Positions 36,147 to 43,970 of a DNA stretch of 64,000 bases are shown here, in pieces. This DNA comes from Pseudomonadota bacterium (GTDB lineage: Bacteria; Pseudomonadota; Gammaproteobacteria; Burkholderiales; Burkholderiaceae_C). The notes under the pieces are model-generated. The model made no database searches. It saw only the letters and a program-made list of their open reading frames with translations, and was not told where the DNA came from. Numbering within the stretch: the stretch's first letter is position 1; every line of letters begins with the position of its first letter. The stretch lies in NCBI GenBank assembly GCA_020161065.1, contig JAIUPH010000040.1:61961-125960 (forward strand), in the 5' to 3' direction. A program made the translations under genes and the position numbers.

Positions 36147-36178
36147 TTGACTCCGTACCATGGTACGGACTCTAGACT
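36147..36178 (+). promoter_or_regulatory. mer operator-promoter (PT)
   Basis: TTGACT (-35) at 36147-36152 and TAGACT (-10) at 36173-36178 are 20 bases apart, longer than the usual 17. A perfect 16-base palindrome, CCGTACCATGGTACGG, at 36153-36168 fills the spacer. This is the standard MerR-type arrangement that needs the regulator to twist the DNA. Confidence 0.88.
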
Positions 36179-36208
36179 GCGATCGTCGTCATAGGTTCGG
36201 AGGCCGCG

Positions 36209-36556
36209 GTGGCATCGCTCAACGTCAAGGGTTCGCTCGTTGCGGGCGCGTTGGCGGCCATCGGGGCGTCGATCTGCTGCGTCGGGCCGCTCGTGCTGTT
36301 GTTGATGGGCATCGGCGGGGCCTGGGTGGCCAACCTGGCGGCCTTGGAACCCATGCGCCCGTTCTTCATCGGCGCGACCCTGCTCTTCGTCGCGCTCGCC
36401 TTCCGCCGCCTTTACCTCATGCCTCAGGTCTGCGAGCCCGGCGCGCCCTGCGCCGATCCGCGGATCGTCATGCGACAGCGACTGATGTTCTGGATCGTCG
36501 TTGTCGCCCTGGCCAGCTTGCTCGCGGTGCCATGGATGGCGCCACTCTTCTACTGA
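36209..36556 (+). CDS. merT: MerT mercuric ion transporter
   Basis: A 115-residue inner-membrane protein starting at GTG with CGGAGG upstream. It has three membrane helices, with vicinal Cys23-Cys24 in the first (SICCVGP) and Cys75/Cys81 in the cytoplasmic loop, as in MerT. It takes Hg(II) from MerP and brings it into the cell. An uptake system only makes sense with a reductase or sequestration inside, and no merA follows. Confidence 0.92.
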   Translation: MASLNVKGSLVAGALAAIGASICCVGPLVLLLMGIGGAWVANLAALEPMRPFFIGATLLFVALAFRRLYLMPQVCEPGAPCADPRIVMRQRLMFWIVVVALASLLAVPWMAPLFY

Positions 36557-36568
36557 CGGAACCCCACG

Positions 36569-36847
36569 ATGCGCAAGATCCTCGCCGCGACCCTCGCTCT
36601 CGTCATTCCCGTCGCAGTGCTGGCCGGCGGCGAGCAGACTGCCATCCTCGACGTGCAAAACATGACCTGCAGCGTGTGCCCGATCACGGTCAAGAAATCG
36701 CTGCAGAAGGTACCCGGCGTCACCGACGCCAAGATCGACTTCGAGCGCAAGACCGCGACGGTCCGGTTCGAGGCCGGCAAGGCCGACGTGGCTGCGCTGG
36801 TGAAGGCGACCACCGAAGCCGGCTTTCCGTCGACGCCCCGCAAGTAG
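36569..36847 (+). CDS. merP: MerP periplasmic mercury-binding protein
   Basis: A 92-residue HMA-domain protein with a signal peptide (residues 1-19, ending VAVLAGG). The metal motif NMTCSVC gives Cys34 and Cys37. It lies 12 bases after merT and hands Hg(II) to it. Confidence 0.94.
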   Translation: MRKILAATLALVIPVAVLAGGEQTAILDVQNMTCSVCPITVKKSLQKVPGVTDAKIDFERKTATVRFEAGKADVAALVKATTEAGFPSTPRK

Positions 36848-36851
36848 GCGC

Positions 36852-37064
36852 ATGGCCACCATCGTCGTCGACTCGACGCTGACGTGCCCGCAGTGTGGCC
36901 ACGTTGCGCACGAGACCATGCCGGTCGACGCCTGCCAGTTCTTCTACCAATGCGTGGCCTGCAAGACGCTGCTGAAACCACAGCCGGGCGACTGCTGCGT
37001 GTTCTGCTCCTACGGCTCGGTGAAGTGTCCTCCGGTCCAGGCAAGCAGGTCGTGCTGCGGTTGA
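36852..37064 (+). CDS. GDCCVxC-domain protein of the mer operon
   Basis: A 70-residue cysteine-rich protein. TCPQCGH and QCVACKT form zinc-ribbon-like pairs, and the name-giving motif GDCCVFC is near residue 46, with a Cys-Cys end. In some relatives the variable position is selenocysteine; here it is Phe (TTC codon), and no in-frame TGA is present. Members are often found in mer operons and are thought to bind Hg, but their role is unproven. It starts five bases after merP. Confidence 0.85.
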   Translation: MATIVVDSTLTCPQCGHVAHETMPVDACQFFYQCVACKTLLKPQPGDCCVFCSYGSVKCPPVQASRSCCG

Positions 37065-37097
37065 CCCGCGGCGGATGTGCCCCGGCAGAATGGGGCG

Positions 37098-37418
37098 ATG
37101 AAGACTTTCCTGCTGTTCGTCGTCACGGCCCTGGCCGAGATCGTGGGCTGCTATCTGCCCTACCTGTGGTTGAAGCAGGGTCGCTCGGTCTGGCTATTGG
37201 TGCCTGCCGCCTTGAGCCTGGCGCTCTTTGCCTGGCTGCTGACCCTGCACGCCACCGCTGCCGGGCGCGTCTACGCGGCCTACGGTGGCGTCTACGTCGG
37301 GGTGGCACTTGCGTGGCTGTGGGCCGTTGACCAGGTGCGTCCGACACCGTGGGACCTGGCAGGCGTCGCGGTGGCCCTTCTCGGCATGGGCATCATCATG
37401 TTTCAGCCGGTGCGCTAG
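37098..37418 (+). CDS. YnfA/UPF0060 family small membrane protein
   Basis: A 106-residue protein with four membrane helices and the family features [15 protein letters not shown] near the start, and [20 protein letters not shown] at the end. YnfA proteins resemble half-size multidrug (SMR-like) transporters; their substrates are poorly known. It is 33 bases behind the GDCCVxC gene on the same strand and probably closes the mer transcript. It meets the second MerR gene tail to tail, seven bases apart. Confidence 0.88.
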   Translation: MKTFLLFVVTALAEIVGCYLPYLWLKQGRSVWLLVPAALSLALFAWLLTLHATAAGRVYAAYGGVYVGVALAWLWAVDQVRPTPWDLAGVAVALLGMGIIMFQPVR

Positions 37419-37425
37419 CGTCGGC

Positions 37426-37884
37426 TCAGCCGCAGCAGTTCGCTGCAACGTTGGACGGTGCCGAGGCCAGATCTCTGAGGATCGTGCAACGCGCGGCCGG
37501 ACCGCCGGCGCACATCTCGGAGCAGGACTTCGCGAAGCGCGCCAGGCTGCGCTCCAGCGCGCGCAGTTCGGCGAGTTTGGCCCGCACGGTCTTCAGGTGT
37601 GCCTGTGCGATGTCCAGTGTCTCGAAGCAGTCGCGCTGTTCGCTGGCAGCCAGCGACACCAGTTCGCGGACTTGCTCGATCGGAAAGCCGAAGTCCCGGC
37701 AATGCCGCACGAAGGTGAGCAAGTCCACGGCGCTCGCGTCGTACACGCGGTGGCCACTGTCGCGTCGCCTCGCCGGCGGTATGAGACCGATCTCCTCGTA
37801 GTAGCGGATCGTCGGTACGCTGCAGCCGCTGCGATCGGCCAGCGCACCGATCGTCAGTGCCGCTTCGGTCTGCGGGGTTTTCAT
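37426..37884 (-). CDS. MerR family metal/redox-responsive regulator
   Basis: A 152-residue MerR-family protein. The HTH is TIGALADRSGCSVPTIRYYE. The effector region contains Cys86, Cys121, Cys125 and Cys133 (SCSEMCAGGPAARC), plus a C-terminal Cys-Cys, a layout for thiol-binding of a soft metal. Start chosen at the ATG at 37884 with AAGAGG upstream; the frame extends 21 bases more. It is divergent from a MerF-like gene over its own operator. The metal cannot be told; Hg is plausible from context. Confidence 0.82.
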   Translation of the reverse strand: MKTPQTEAALTIGALADRSGCSVPTIRYYEEIGLIPPARRRDSGHRVYDASAVDLLTFVRHCRDFGFPIEQVRELVSLAASEQRDCFETLDIAQAHLKTVRAKLAELRALERSLARFAKSCSEMCAGGPAARCTILRDLASAPSNVAANCCG

Positions 37885-37894
37885 GGAAGGCCTC

Positions 37895-37925
37895 TTGCAT
37901 CTCAAGTGACTTGAGGTTCTACAGT
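37895..37925 (+). promoter_or_regulatory. MerR-type promoter of the second metal unit
   Basis: TTGCAT at 37895-37900 and TACAGT at 37920-37925 are 19 bases apart. The spacer holds the perfect inverted repeat CTCAAGTGACTTGAG at 37901-37915. Its half-site resembles the SoxR box (CTCAAGT). It should be controlled by the divergent MerR-family gene. Confidence 0.8.
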
Positions 37926-37967
37926 GAGTGTATCGGGGTGCCGCGCCTCGCTACCAATGAGGACACG

Positions 37968-38258
37968 ATGAAGAAAGTCTGGGCCGTATTCGGTGTCGCT
38001 GCCGCCTGCGCCGCTTGCTGTGCCATTCCCCTTGCGCTCCCGCTGCTGGCGGGGCTCACCGCTTCCGGGCTTGGCCTGGCCGTACTGGGCTGGCAGGCTG
38101 CTACCGCCGTGCTCATCGCGACAGCGGCACTGGGTATCGCCGTCGTTCTTCACAACCGACGACGAGCCCGTGCCCACGAGGCCGCGGCGGCATCGGGTGC
38201 CGCTTGTGGCTGTCCGCCGTCCTCCTGCGCCGGTGGCGGCGCAAGGGCTTCGTCGTGA
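37968..38258 (+). CDS. MerF-like small metal transporter
   Basis: A 96-residue protein with two membrane helices. The first carries a cysteine pair (ACAACCAIPLALPLLAG), and the C-terminus has further cysteines (ACGCPPSSC). MerF has the same plan: two helices, vicinal Cys in the first, Cys pair at the C-terminus. It lies just behind the MerR-type promoter and overlaps the next start as GTGA. The name MerF-like is by layout, not by close sequence match. Confidence 0.65.
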   Translation: MKKVWAVFGVAAACAACCAIPLALPLLAGLTASGLGLAVLGWQAATAVLIATAALGIAVVLHNRRRARAHEAAAASGAACGCPPSSCAGGGARASS

Positions 38259-38638
38259 ACGACCGGCACGCTGATGTCAGTGCGCCGATCGCCTGCACGC
38301 TGGAGGCACGGGAGCTGACGTCCCGCTTCGCCGAGATCGGCGCACTGGCCGACCACGCGTTGCTGCACCATGAACAGGACGGCCGCACGCTGCACCTTCG
38401 CCATGGCCTCGGCGCCGCGGCGCAGCTCGAGCGGCTCGTGGCGCAGGAACGTCAGTGCTGCGCTTTCCTGCAGATCGACATGCACAGGACGCCCGACGCG
38501 GTGCATCTCGACATCACCGCGCCGGCCGAAGCCGGCGAGTTCGCGCCGCTGCTCTACGGGCACTTCGTCGGGCGGGCGGTGCGGCTGGAATGCGCCTGCG
38601 GGCCATCCAGCGGTTGCAGCGGCGGCGGCCACCGATGA
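38255..38638 (+). CDS. Cysteine-containing hypothetical protein of the second metal unit
   Basis: A 127-residue soluble protein starting at the GTG that overlaps the previous stop. The middle has LERLVAQERQCCAFLQID, a pattern (ER-x-CC-x-FL) I have seen in small proteins beside metal regulators. It ends in CACGPSSGCSGGGHR. The cysteines suggest metal binding. Function is unknown; coupling with the MerF-like protein suggests a cytoplasmic metal chaperone. Confidence 0.65.
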   Translation: MNDRHADVSAPIACTLEARELTSRFAEIGALADHALLHHEQDGRTLHLRHGLGAAAQLERLVAQERQCCAFLQIDMHRTPDAVHLDITAPAEAGEFAPLLYGHFVGRAVRLECACGPSSGCSGGGHR

Positions 38639-39150
38639 TGCGCATGCCAGCGCTCTTCGCTCAACGCCGCGCGAACGGCTCGCGCCAAAGAAGGGCTGAC
38701 CGTGCTGTGTGTCTTCAAGCGACGGCCAGGTCGGCAAACGAACGGGAGTCCTCGGCGGGCTTGACTCGATTCCGTCGTCGCTGACGAGGTCGATCGCTTA
38801 CGCCACGTCACAGGACCGACGAAGGCGCACATTTGCGCGTGGCGGTCATCGACGCCCGCACCAGCACCCTTGCTTCGGCAAGGCCTCCGGCCAACACTGG
38901 CGGCGCTACCTGTGGGCATCGTGCCTGCAAAGCCTTCACCGGAGCTTCGGCTGCGCTGAAGTCCAGCCTCGCTGGCGTCGCGGTCGTTACCCGCCCTCGA
39001 GCGCCAGGCCCTGCCTGGTCAGGCCGCTCCATGCGGCCCGTCAACGGCTCCTGCCACCGTGCGGGCGCCGGAGTGGATGAAGCCGCCGAGGTGTGGGCTT
39101 CACCAGCGCCGACATGCGCTGCGCAAGCAGCGTCATGCCCGGCACCGAGC

Positions 39151-39185
39151 AAGGCCCCGATCGAAAGACCGCGGGCCTTTCTTTC
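39151..39185 (+). terminator. Possible rho-independent terminator
   Basis: AAGGCCC at 39151-39157 pairs with GGGCCTT at 39173-39179 around a 15-base loop, followed by TCTTTC. The loop is long, so it is only a candidate. Confidence 0.4.
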
Positions 39186-39263
39186 ATGGTGAACCACACC
39201 TCTCACGAGGCCGTGGCTTGCCATCCAGTCGCTTCGACCCACCCGGGCCGAAGCATCCCAGAC

Positions 39264-39280
39264 GGGGAACCATGTTCCCC
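39264..39280 (+). promoter_or_regulatory. Operator-like palindrome GGGGAACCATGTTCCCC
   Basis: A perfect 7-3-7 inverted repeat 43 bases ahead of a small frame with a good ribosome site. A closely related palindrome, GGGAACCCGTTCCC, lies at the same kind of position before radC, and both are followed by a GGCGTTCCC stretch. This suggests a shared island regulator. Confidence 0.6.
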
Positions 39281-39323
39281 GACGGGAGCGGCGTTCCCCT
39301 TCGCTTCACGAAGGAGAACTGCC

Positions 39324-39452
39324 ATGTGTGCAAGCCAAGCAACAAGAGCTCCGCGGCCCGTCGGCGTGCTGCTCGGAGGATCGGGACGCGTTCGCGCGCA
39401 GGTCCCTCCGCCACCGCGCCTGGCTGCGTTGCTGCGCCCCGCCGCGGCGTGA
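39324..39452 (+). CDS. Possible small protein, 42 residues
   Basis: The ATG at 39324 has AAGGAG eight bases upstream and sits behind the palindromic leader described above. The product is a basic, Pro/Ala/Arg-rich peptide with no recognisable family. The signals, not the sequence, support it. Another overlapping frame in this stretch is equally open, so this may be only a leader. Confidence 0.3.
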   Translation: MCASQATRAPRPVGVLLGGSGRVRAQVPPPPRLAALLRPAAA

Positions 39453-39629
39453 GAGTGCATTCGTCGGCGAGTCGCCTGGTCTCACGGCCAGACACTCGCC
39501 CGACGAGGCCGATAGGTCGCGTTCCGCGTACCACCGCCAACGATGCCGATTCGTCGGCGATCTTCTAACCAGGGGAGTCCACCGTCTCCCCTCGGGGTGC
39601 CGGTGCGCTCGCCGACCAAGGAGTCCCCC

Positions 39630-40127
39630 ATGTTGAACGACAGGCCCTACCCGGCTCCCCGCAAGGCGAAGCGCTCGGCCGTGGAGATCGAAGAAGAGCG
39701 CGCCTGGGTCCGCTTCTACCGGCAGGTCGGCCAGGCCGACATCGCCGCCGAGGTGCTGGCCCAGCTCGATGCCGACGCGCAGGCGCGGCACGACCACCTC
39801 GCGCTGTACCTGAGCTGCCGCGAGTCGCTGCGAGCGCACAAGGTGCGGACGCAGCGCAACAAGCGGATCGGGCAGTTCGTGCGGCAGGCTGGCCGCGTGC
39901 TCGTCGCCGAGCCGCTGCGAGCGCTTCGACTGAAGAGCTCGCGCGCGTTCGATCTGCTCGTCGAGTGCCTGCCCGAGATGCGGCGCGAACCCGCTGCGGC
40001 GAAGGTGCGGCAGCTTCGGCGCGACGCCGAAGTCGCTCAGGCCCATGCCACCTTCGACCCCAAGGCCCCGCAGCCGTCGGTGTCGGACACCACCGCGCCA
40101 GCGCGCGTCGCGGTGCGCACGGCCTGA
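39630..40127 (+). CDS. Hypothetical island protein (165 residues)
   Basis: Not recognised. The ATG at 39630 has AAGGAG upstream. The N-terminus is basic (APRKAKRSAVEIEEERAWVRFYR) and the body is helical, charged and without membrane segments. The last 30 residues are Pro/Ala-rich. A hairpin followed by a T-rich run ends the gene at 40139-40174. Confidence 0.65.
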   Translation: MLNDRPYPAPRKAKRSAVEIEEERAWVRFYRQVGQADIAAEVLAQLDADAQARHDHLALYLSCRESLRAHKVRTQRNKRIGQFVRQAGRVLVAEPLRALRLKSSRAFDLLVECLPEMRREPAAAKVRQLRRDAEVAQAHATFDPKAPQPSVSDTTAPARVAVRTA

Positions 40128-40138
40128 CGCCACCCCCC

Positions 40139-40174
40139 GCCCCGGAGCCCTCGTGCTTCGGGGCTTCCTTTCTT
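40139..40174 (+). terminator. Rho-independent-type terminator between convergent genes
   Basis: GCCCCG at 40139-40144 pairs with CGGGGC at 40159-40164, followed by TTCCTTTCTT. It lies between the ends of the plus-strand gene at 40127 and the minus-strand gene at 40174, and probably serves the plus-strand gene. Confidence 0.65.
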
Positions 40175-40530
40175 CACGCCGCGACTTCGAGTCGGGCCCG
40201 CTCCTGGTCGATCAGCCAATGCAGGAACTGCGTGTCGCGCGAGCGGCCCCAGTAGTGCGCCTTGCAGCGGGCCACATAGGCGTCAAGGTCGGCTGGCGTG
40301 TGGATGTCCACCGGCTCGATGTCGGTGAGCCGGAACAGCCGTTCGGCCTCGGGCCGAGTCAGTCGAATGTGGGTTCCAAGGCGGATCATGGCGGGCGCGC
40401 AAACGAGGGTCTCGCCGCCATGCTCGCGCCAAGCCGCGCACACCTGCAAGCGCAAAACACGCTCTCGTTGGACTTTCTTCGCCAGTTCGACTCCAGTCGC
40501 GTCCGGCAGCGATTCCAGTCGCAGCCACAT
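40174..40530 (-). CDS. Hypothetical island protein (118 residues)
   Basis: Unrecognised small protein. The C-terminal part ([20 protein letters not shown], then [14 protein letters not shown]) is well structured and probably helical. The start is uncertain: the ATG at 40530 gives 118 residues, a later ATG at about 40389 gives 71, and the frame is also open further upstream. No partner gene on this strand. Confidence 0.5.
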   Translation of the reverse strand: MWLRLESLPDATGVELAKKVQRERVLRLQVCAAWREHGGETLVCAPAMIRLGTHIRLTRPEAERLFRLTDIEPVDIHTPADLDAYVARCKAHYWGRSRDTQFLHWLIDQERARLEVAA

Positions 40531-40768
40531 GGCGCCGCGTTGCGGGCACGCGACGCGACACCGGGCACTGGCGCCACGCAGAACTCTCCCATTCCGCCGG
40601 CCCGCTCGGATGGCGCTCGCATCGCCACCCGGCCGGCGGAACCCCGACCCGACGACACTGACGCGGCAATCGATCGCGAGATCAATCCCTCCGACAGGAG
40701 GTCCTGGCCCGGCCAGGCGTAGCAGTCGTGACCTGCCCTCTTTGGCGCCCTCGCGGCGCCACCCGCTC

Positions 40769-40782
40769 GGGAACCCGTTCCC
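40769..40782 (+). promoter_or_regulatory. Operator-like palindrome GGGAACCCGTTCCC ahead of radC
   Basis: A perfect 6-2-6 inverted repeat about 50 bases before the radC-type start, related to the palindrome at 39264-39280. Both lie in a similar GGCGTTCCC-containing leader. Confidence 0.6.
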
Positions 40783-40834
40783 GGCTGGGGCGGCGTTCCC
40801 GTTCGTCCTTTCGATGAACCTCATGGAGAACGCC

Positions 40835-41434
40835 ATGCAGAATCTTTCTGCCTTGTCGCGCGCCGAGCTGATCGGCGCCCTGCTCGCCCCCGTCCTGCCC
40901 AAGGACCATCCGCACGCGGATCAGGTGAACGACCTCGATTCCGCCTATTTCGGTACCGCTGCTGTCGCCACCGAGGCCAGCGACGCCTTGCTCGACCACA
41001 AACTCGTTGTCGCACGCGAGTTGCTGATGCGTGACCTGCGCGCGCAACTGAGCGCCGGCCCGGTGATGAACTCGCCGCAGGCGCTGCGCGACTGGCTGCG
41101 CCTGCACTGCGCCGGCCTGCAGCACGAAGTCTTCATCGTGCTGTTTCTCGATGCGCAGAACCGGCTGCTCAGTGCCGTGGAGATGTTCCGCGGCACGCTG
41201 ACGCAGACCTCGGTCTACCCGCGCGAGATCGTCAAGAGCGCGCTGGAGCGCAACGCCGCCGCGGTGGCGCTGGCGCACAACCACCCGAGCGGCTCGGCCG
41301 AGCCGAGCCGTGCCGACGAGTTCCTGACGCAGAACCTCAAGTCGGCGCTGGCGCTGGTCGATGTCCGGGTCCTCGACCACTTCATCGTGGCCGGCGACCA
41401 ATGCGCGTCGTTCGCCGAACGCGGACTGATCTGA
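40835..41434 (+). CDS. radC: RadC family JAMM-domain protein (mobile-element type)
   Basis: A 199-residue RadC/DUF2466 protein. The JAMM metal motif is His148 and His150 in AHNHPSG with Asp161 in SRADEF, and Glu98 in HEVF completes the site. The ATG at 40835 is chosen because GGAG lies at proper distance; in-frame ATGs at 40814 and 40823 lack one. Such RadC proteins are common on genomic islands and defence elements. No DNA repair role has been shown for the family. Confidence 0.9.
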   Translation: MQNLSALSRAELIGALLAPVLPKDHPHADQVNDLDSAYFGTAAVATEASDALLDHKLVVARELLMRDLRAQLSAGPVMNSPQALRDWLRLHCAGLQHEVFIVLFLDAQNRLLSAVEMFRGTLTQTSVYPREIVKSALERNAAAVALAHNHPSGSAEPSRADEFLTQNLKSALALVDVRVLDHFIVAGDQCASFAERGLI

Positions 41435-41522
41435 CCCGCGGCAGCCGCCGCCATCGACAACCCCGAGGGGGCGTATCGCCCTCGCGGGCGAGCGCCCCTT
41501 CGAGAAGAGAAGGAGCAACACC

Positions 41523-41702
41523 ATGTTCACCGGCACTTCGCCGCAATCACCCACCTGCCCGGTCTGCCCGGGCCGGGGCGTACCGCTCGGCCAACTCGGC
41601 CGCCTGCGCTGGTACCGCTGCCGCGATTGCGGCATCGACTTCAACCGGCGCGCGAAAGCGCCGCCGAGCCCGTCCCTCCGGCCCGCCGGGAGGGCGTCAT
41701 GA
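41523..41702 (+). CDS. Small zinc-ribbon protein
   Basis: A 59-residue protein with Cys12-x2-Cys15 and Cys33-x2-Cys36, a one-zinc ribbon. GAAGGAG lies upstream of the ATG, and the stop overlaps the next start as ATGA. Short ribbons of this type often bind nucleic acid or other proteins. Function is unknown. It leads a three-gene overlapping unit behind radC. Confidence 0.6.
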   Translation: MFTGTSPQSPTCPVCPGRGVPLGQLGRLRWYRCRDCGIDFNRRAKAPPSPSLRPAGRAS

Positions 41703-42007
41703 GCGAGCCTGTCCTGACCCGCCTTCGCGAACTCGCGGAGCCCCTCGTCGCGCTGTCCACCGCGCACCTTTCACCGGCCACGCGCCAGCTTCTGCAGGAG
41801 GACCAGTTGTCCGTGAATGCCTATCCGACACTCACCGGAGGCTTCGTCTACGTCGGCGCGCCCCGCTACGACACGCCGCTCGAGGCCGACCTCGCCCGCC
41901 TGTTCGAGCTGGCCGAACGCGCGGGCATCGTCTGGCTCAAGTTCGACGTGCACGGCGCCACGGTCGAAGGCATCGAATGCTTCGAAGACCCCGGGGAAGC
42001 GCCATGA
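41699..42007 (+). CDS. Hypothetical island protein (DUF5983-like)
   Basis: A 102-residue soluble protein, overlapping genes on both sides as ATGA. The central NAYPTLTGGFVYVGAPRYD and the end GIVWLKFDVHGATVEGIECF suggest a small alpha/beta fold of the DUF5983 kind found on plasmids and islands. The name is tentative; function is unknown. Confidence 0.55.
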   Translation: MSEPVLTRLRELAEPLVALSTAHLSPATRQLLQEDQLSVNAYPTLTGGFVYVGAPRYDTPLEADLARLFELAERAGIVWLKFDVHGATVEGIECFEDPGEAP

Positions 42008-42327
42008 GCCGGCACCATCTGCGCACGGTACGCGGTACAAGCCCACTGCTCGTCGTGATGGGCTACGACCGGCCGCTGAACGAGTTCTTCCTGCAACTCT
42101 GGGACGATGCGCCGGGTGCCGAAGCCGAGGAGCCTGCGTACAGCAGCCTGGATGAGCCAGCGGCAGACTGGCGCGACATCGCCACGGTGGTGCGGCGACT
42201 CGAAGAACTCGACGTTCCGGTGCCGCGCTCGATGATCGATGCCGTCGTCGCCGACGGCGTCCAGCGCGCCGGCAACCGGATCGTCGAGCACGCGCCCGAC
42301 GGGTGCGCCACGGAGCTGTCGGCCTGA
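42004..42327 (+). CDS. Hypothetical island protein (107 residues)
   Basis: A soluble acidic protein beginning SRHHLRTVRGTSPLLVVMGY. The aromatic-rich DRPLNEFFLQLWDD segment is a pattern seen in uncharacterised plasmid proteins. It is the last of three overlapping genes and is followed at once by a strong hairpin. No function can be given. Confidence 0.6.
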   Translation: MSRHHLRTVRGTSPLLVVMGYDRPLNEFFLQLWDDAPGAEAEEPAYSSLDEPAADWRDIATVVRRLEELDVPVPRSMIDAVVADGVQRAGNRIVEHAPDGCATELSA

Positions 42328-42347
42328 CGCGGGTCGGCGCTCGAACC

Positions 42348-42382
42348 GGGGAAGCTCAGGCCACCACAGGCCTGGCTTCCCC
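42348..42382 (+). terminator. Hairpin terminator after the small-gene operon
   Basis: GGGGAAGC at 42348-42355 pairs with GCTTCCCC at 42375-42382, with an inner AGGCC/GGCCT stem. It starts 21 bases after the stop at 42327. The T-run is weak. It lies between convergent genes. Confidence 0.65.
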
Positions 42383-42429
42383 ACTTTCGAAGCTCGCAAC
42401 GGATGGCGCCGACTTCAGCGCTCGGCTGC

Positions 42430-43485
42430 TCAGTGTCGGTGCGCGTGGTGCGCGTCAGGCACGTGGGCATGCCCATGCCGTTGCGGCTCGTGCCGATGCC
42501 GATGACTGTGTTCGCCCGCCAGCATGGGCTCGTGCACATGGGTGTGGTGGCCGTCGTCGTGGCGGTGGGCGTGCTCGTGCTCCAGCGCTTCGTGCTCGTG
42601 TTCGTGGCCATGCGATTCCGCCAAGTGCAGCACGACGCCGGCCAACATCAACCCGCTGCCGAGCGCCATCAGGCCACTGGCGTAGCGGTCGCCCAAGGCA
42701 ACGGCGAACGCGGCGCCGATGAAGGGGGCGAAGGCAAAGACCGACCCGGTGCGCGCCGCGCCAAACGCCCGTTGCGCCAGCAGGTAGAAGCGCAGGCTGG
42801 GGCCGTATCCCGAGGCACCGATGGCGAACAGGGCCAGCGCGGTGCCAGCCGAGGGCAAGGGCTCGCCGAACAGCACCGCCAGGGCCACGGTGGCCGACGC
42901 GCCCAGCACCGCCTTGGCCATCACCACCTGCCCGGGATCGCGCTCCGCCAGCGCCCGCGACAGCGTGTTGTCCACGCCCCATGCCGCAGTGGCCAGCAAC
43001 ACGGCCAGCAGGCCCCACAGTTGCGCGCCGCCGCTGCGCCCCTGGTCGAGCACCAGCACCATGCCGCCGGCCAGCAGCAGCCCCATCGCCATCCAGACCC
43101 GCCCGTCCATCGTCTCGCGGTACAAGCGCCAGGCCAGCACGGCAGTGAACAAGGCCTCCAGCGTCAACATCAGCGAGGCGCTGGTGCCGCTGGTGTTCTG
43201 CAGCCCCCAGGCCAGCGCGACCGGGCCGATCACCGCACCGAAACCTGCCATCGCCAGCAACCGCGGCAGATCGGTGCGCTGCAACCGAGCCTCGCGGTCG
43301 ATGCGCTGGCGCGACAGCAAGCCGACGGCGGCCGCCCCTGCGTAGAGCAGTGCGGCCGTGCTGAAGGCTCCGAGCCCGGCGCCGAACTGTTGCACCAGCG
43401 GCGTGCTGACGCCGAACAGCGCCGCGGCCAGCAGCGCGAGCAGCCCGCCTCGAAGGGCCGGTAGGGTCTGGACGGAAAAGTTCAT
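42430..43485 (-). CDS. EamA/DMT family transporter with His-rich tail
   Basis: A 351-residue protein with about ten membrane helices in two EamA repeats (LLALLAAALFGVSTPLVQQF and LLAVLLATAAWGVDNTLSRA). The last 60 or so residues are a cytoplasmic His tail with about 23 His. Such a tail is typical of Ni, Co or Zn transporters and metal-buffering proteins. It sits near the mer genes and may export a divalent metal. An ATG two codons upstream at 43491 is equally possible. No clear ribosome site. Confidence 0.82.
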   Translation of the reverse strand: MNFSVQTLPALRGGLLALLAAALFGVSTPLVQQFGAGLGAFSTAALLYAGAAAVGLLSRQRIDREARLQRTDLPRLLAMAGFGAVIGPVALAWGLQNTSGTSASLMLTLEALFTAVLAWRLYRETMDGRVWMAMGLLLAGGMVLVLDQGRSGGAQLWGLLAVLLATAAWGVDNTLSRALAERDPGQVVMAKAVLGASATVALAVLFGEPLPSAGTALALFAIGASGYGPSLRFYLLAQRAFGAARTGSVFAFAPFIGAAFAVALGDRYASGLMALGSGLMLAGVVLHLAESHGHEHEHEALEHEHAHRHDDGHHTHVHEPMLAGEHSHRHRHEPQRHGHAHVPDAHHAHRH

Positions 43486-43516
43486 CTGCATGAAGCCAAA
43501 GCGGCGGACGGCGACT

Positions 43517-43855
43517 TTATGCTCGGCACGTTCGAGCGCGGTCCGCCGCGACGTTTGGCCCCAGTGTGCAGGAGTCCGGGGCACACGCATCGACCGCTTC
43601 GTCGACGCCGACGTGCATGGCGTCGAGGTCAATCACCGCATCCGCCATCGCCGTCAGCTCGGGTGTCTGCGAGACGAAGAACTCGCGTTCGTACCCGCCC
43701 AGCCTGAGCACCTCGCGCTTCATCGCCATGAACATGCGCTTGCGGTCAGCGTCCAGTGCGCCATCGGCCTCGTCGCAGAAGAGCGTGTCGCAGCGCCGGC
43801 CTGACTGCTGCGCGAGGTACAGCGCCACGGCGCGTGTCAGGCATTCGTTGATCCA
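43517..43855 (-). pseudogene. C-terminal fragment of SMC/SbcC-type ATPase (copy 1)
   Basis: The reading frame gives ECLTRAVALYLAQQSGRR, then the Walker B stretch TLFCDEADGALD and a D-loop, as at the end of SMC-like AAA ATPases. Everything upstream (P-loop, coiled coil, ABC signature) is missing; a stop codon directly precedes the homologous part. The end runs about 30 unrelated residues towards the transporter gene. Copy 2 lies in opposite orientation 115 bases away. Confidence 0.7.
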
Positions 43856-43970
43856 CTATGCCGAGAACCCGGATATGCCGAGTGCGCGATCCGGCAGGCG
43901 TCCCGGCCCCTGCAACTGCGCCGCAGGTACCTGCGAAGCGATGCGGCATAACACGTGCGGATCGGGGACG

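Larger units (their letters stand above)
38639..39323. other. Gene-poor region after the second metal unit
   Basis: Open frames here have no recognisable motif or ribosome site, so none is called. A short frame at 38635-38780 might be debris of a lost mer gene, but there is no readable homology. The stretch contains a possible terminator (39151-39185) and a palindrome (39264-39280). Confidence 0.4.

Noticed and set aside
36852-37064. Selenoprotein version of the GDCCVxC protein
   Set aside because: The variable codon is TTC (Phe), and there is no in-frame TGA before the true stop, so no selenocysteine.
38639-39323. Genes in the stretch after the second metal unit
   Set aside because: Open frames on both strands have no motif, no ribosome site and no neighbour coupling. 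I could not support any of them.
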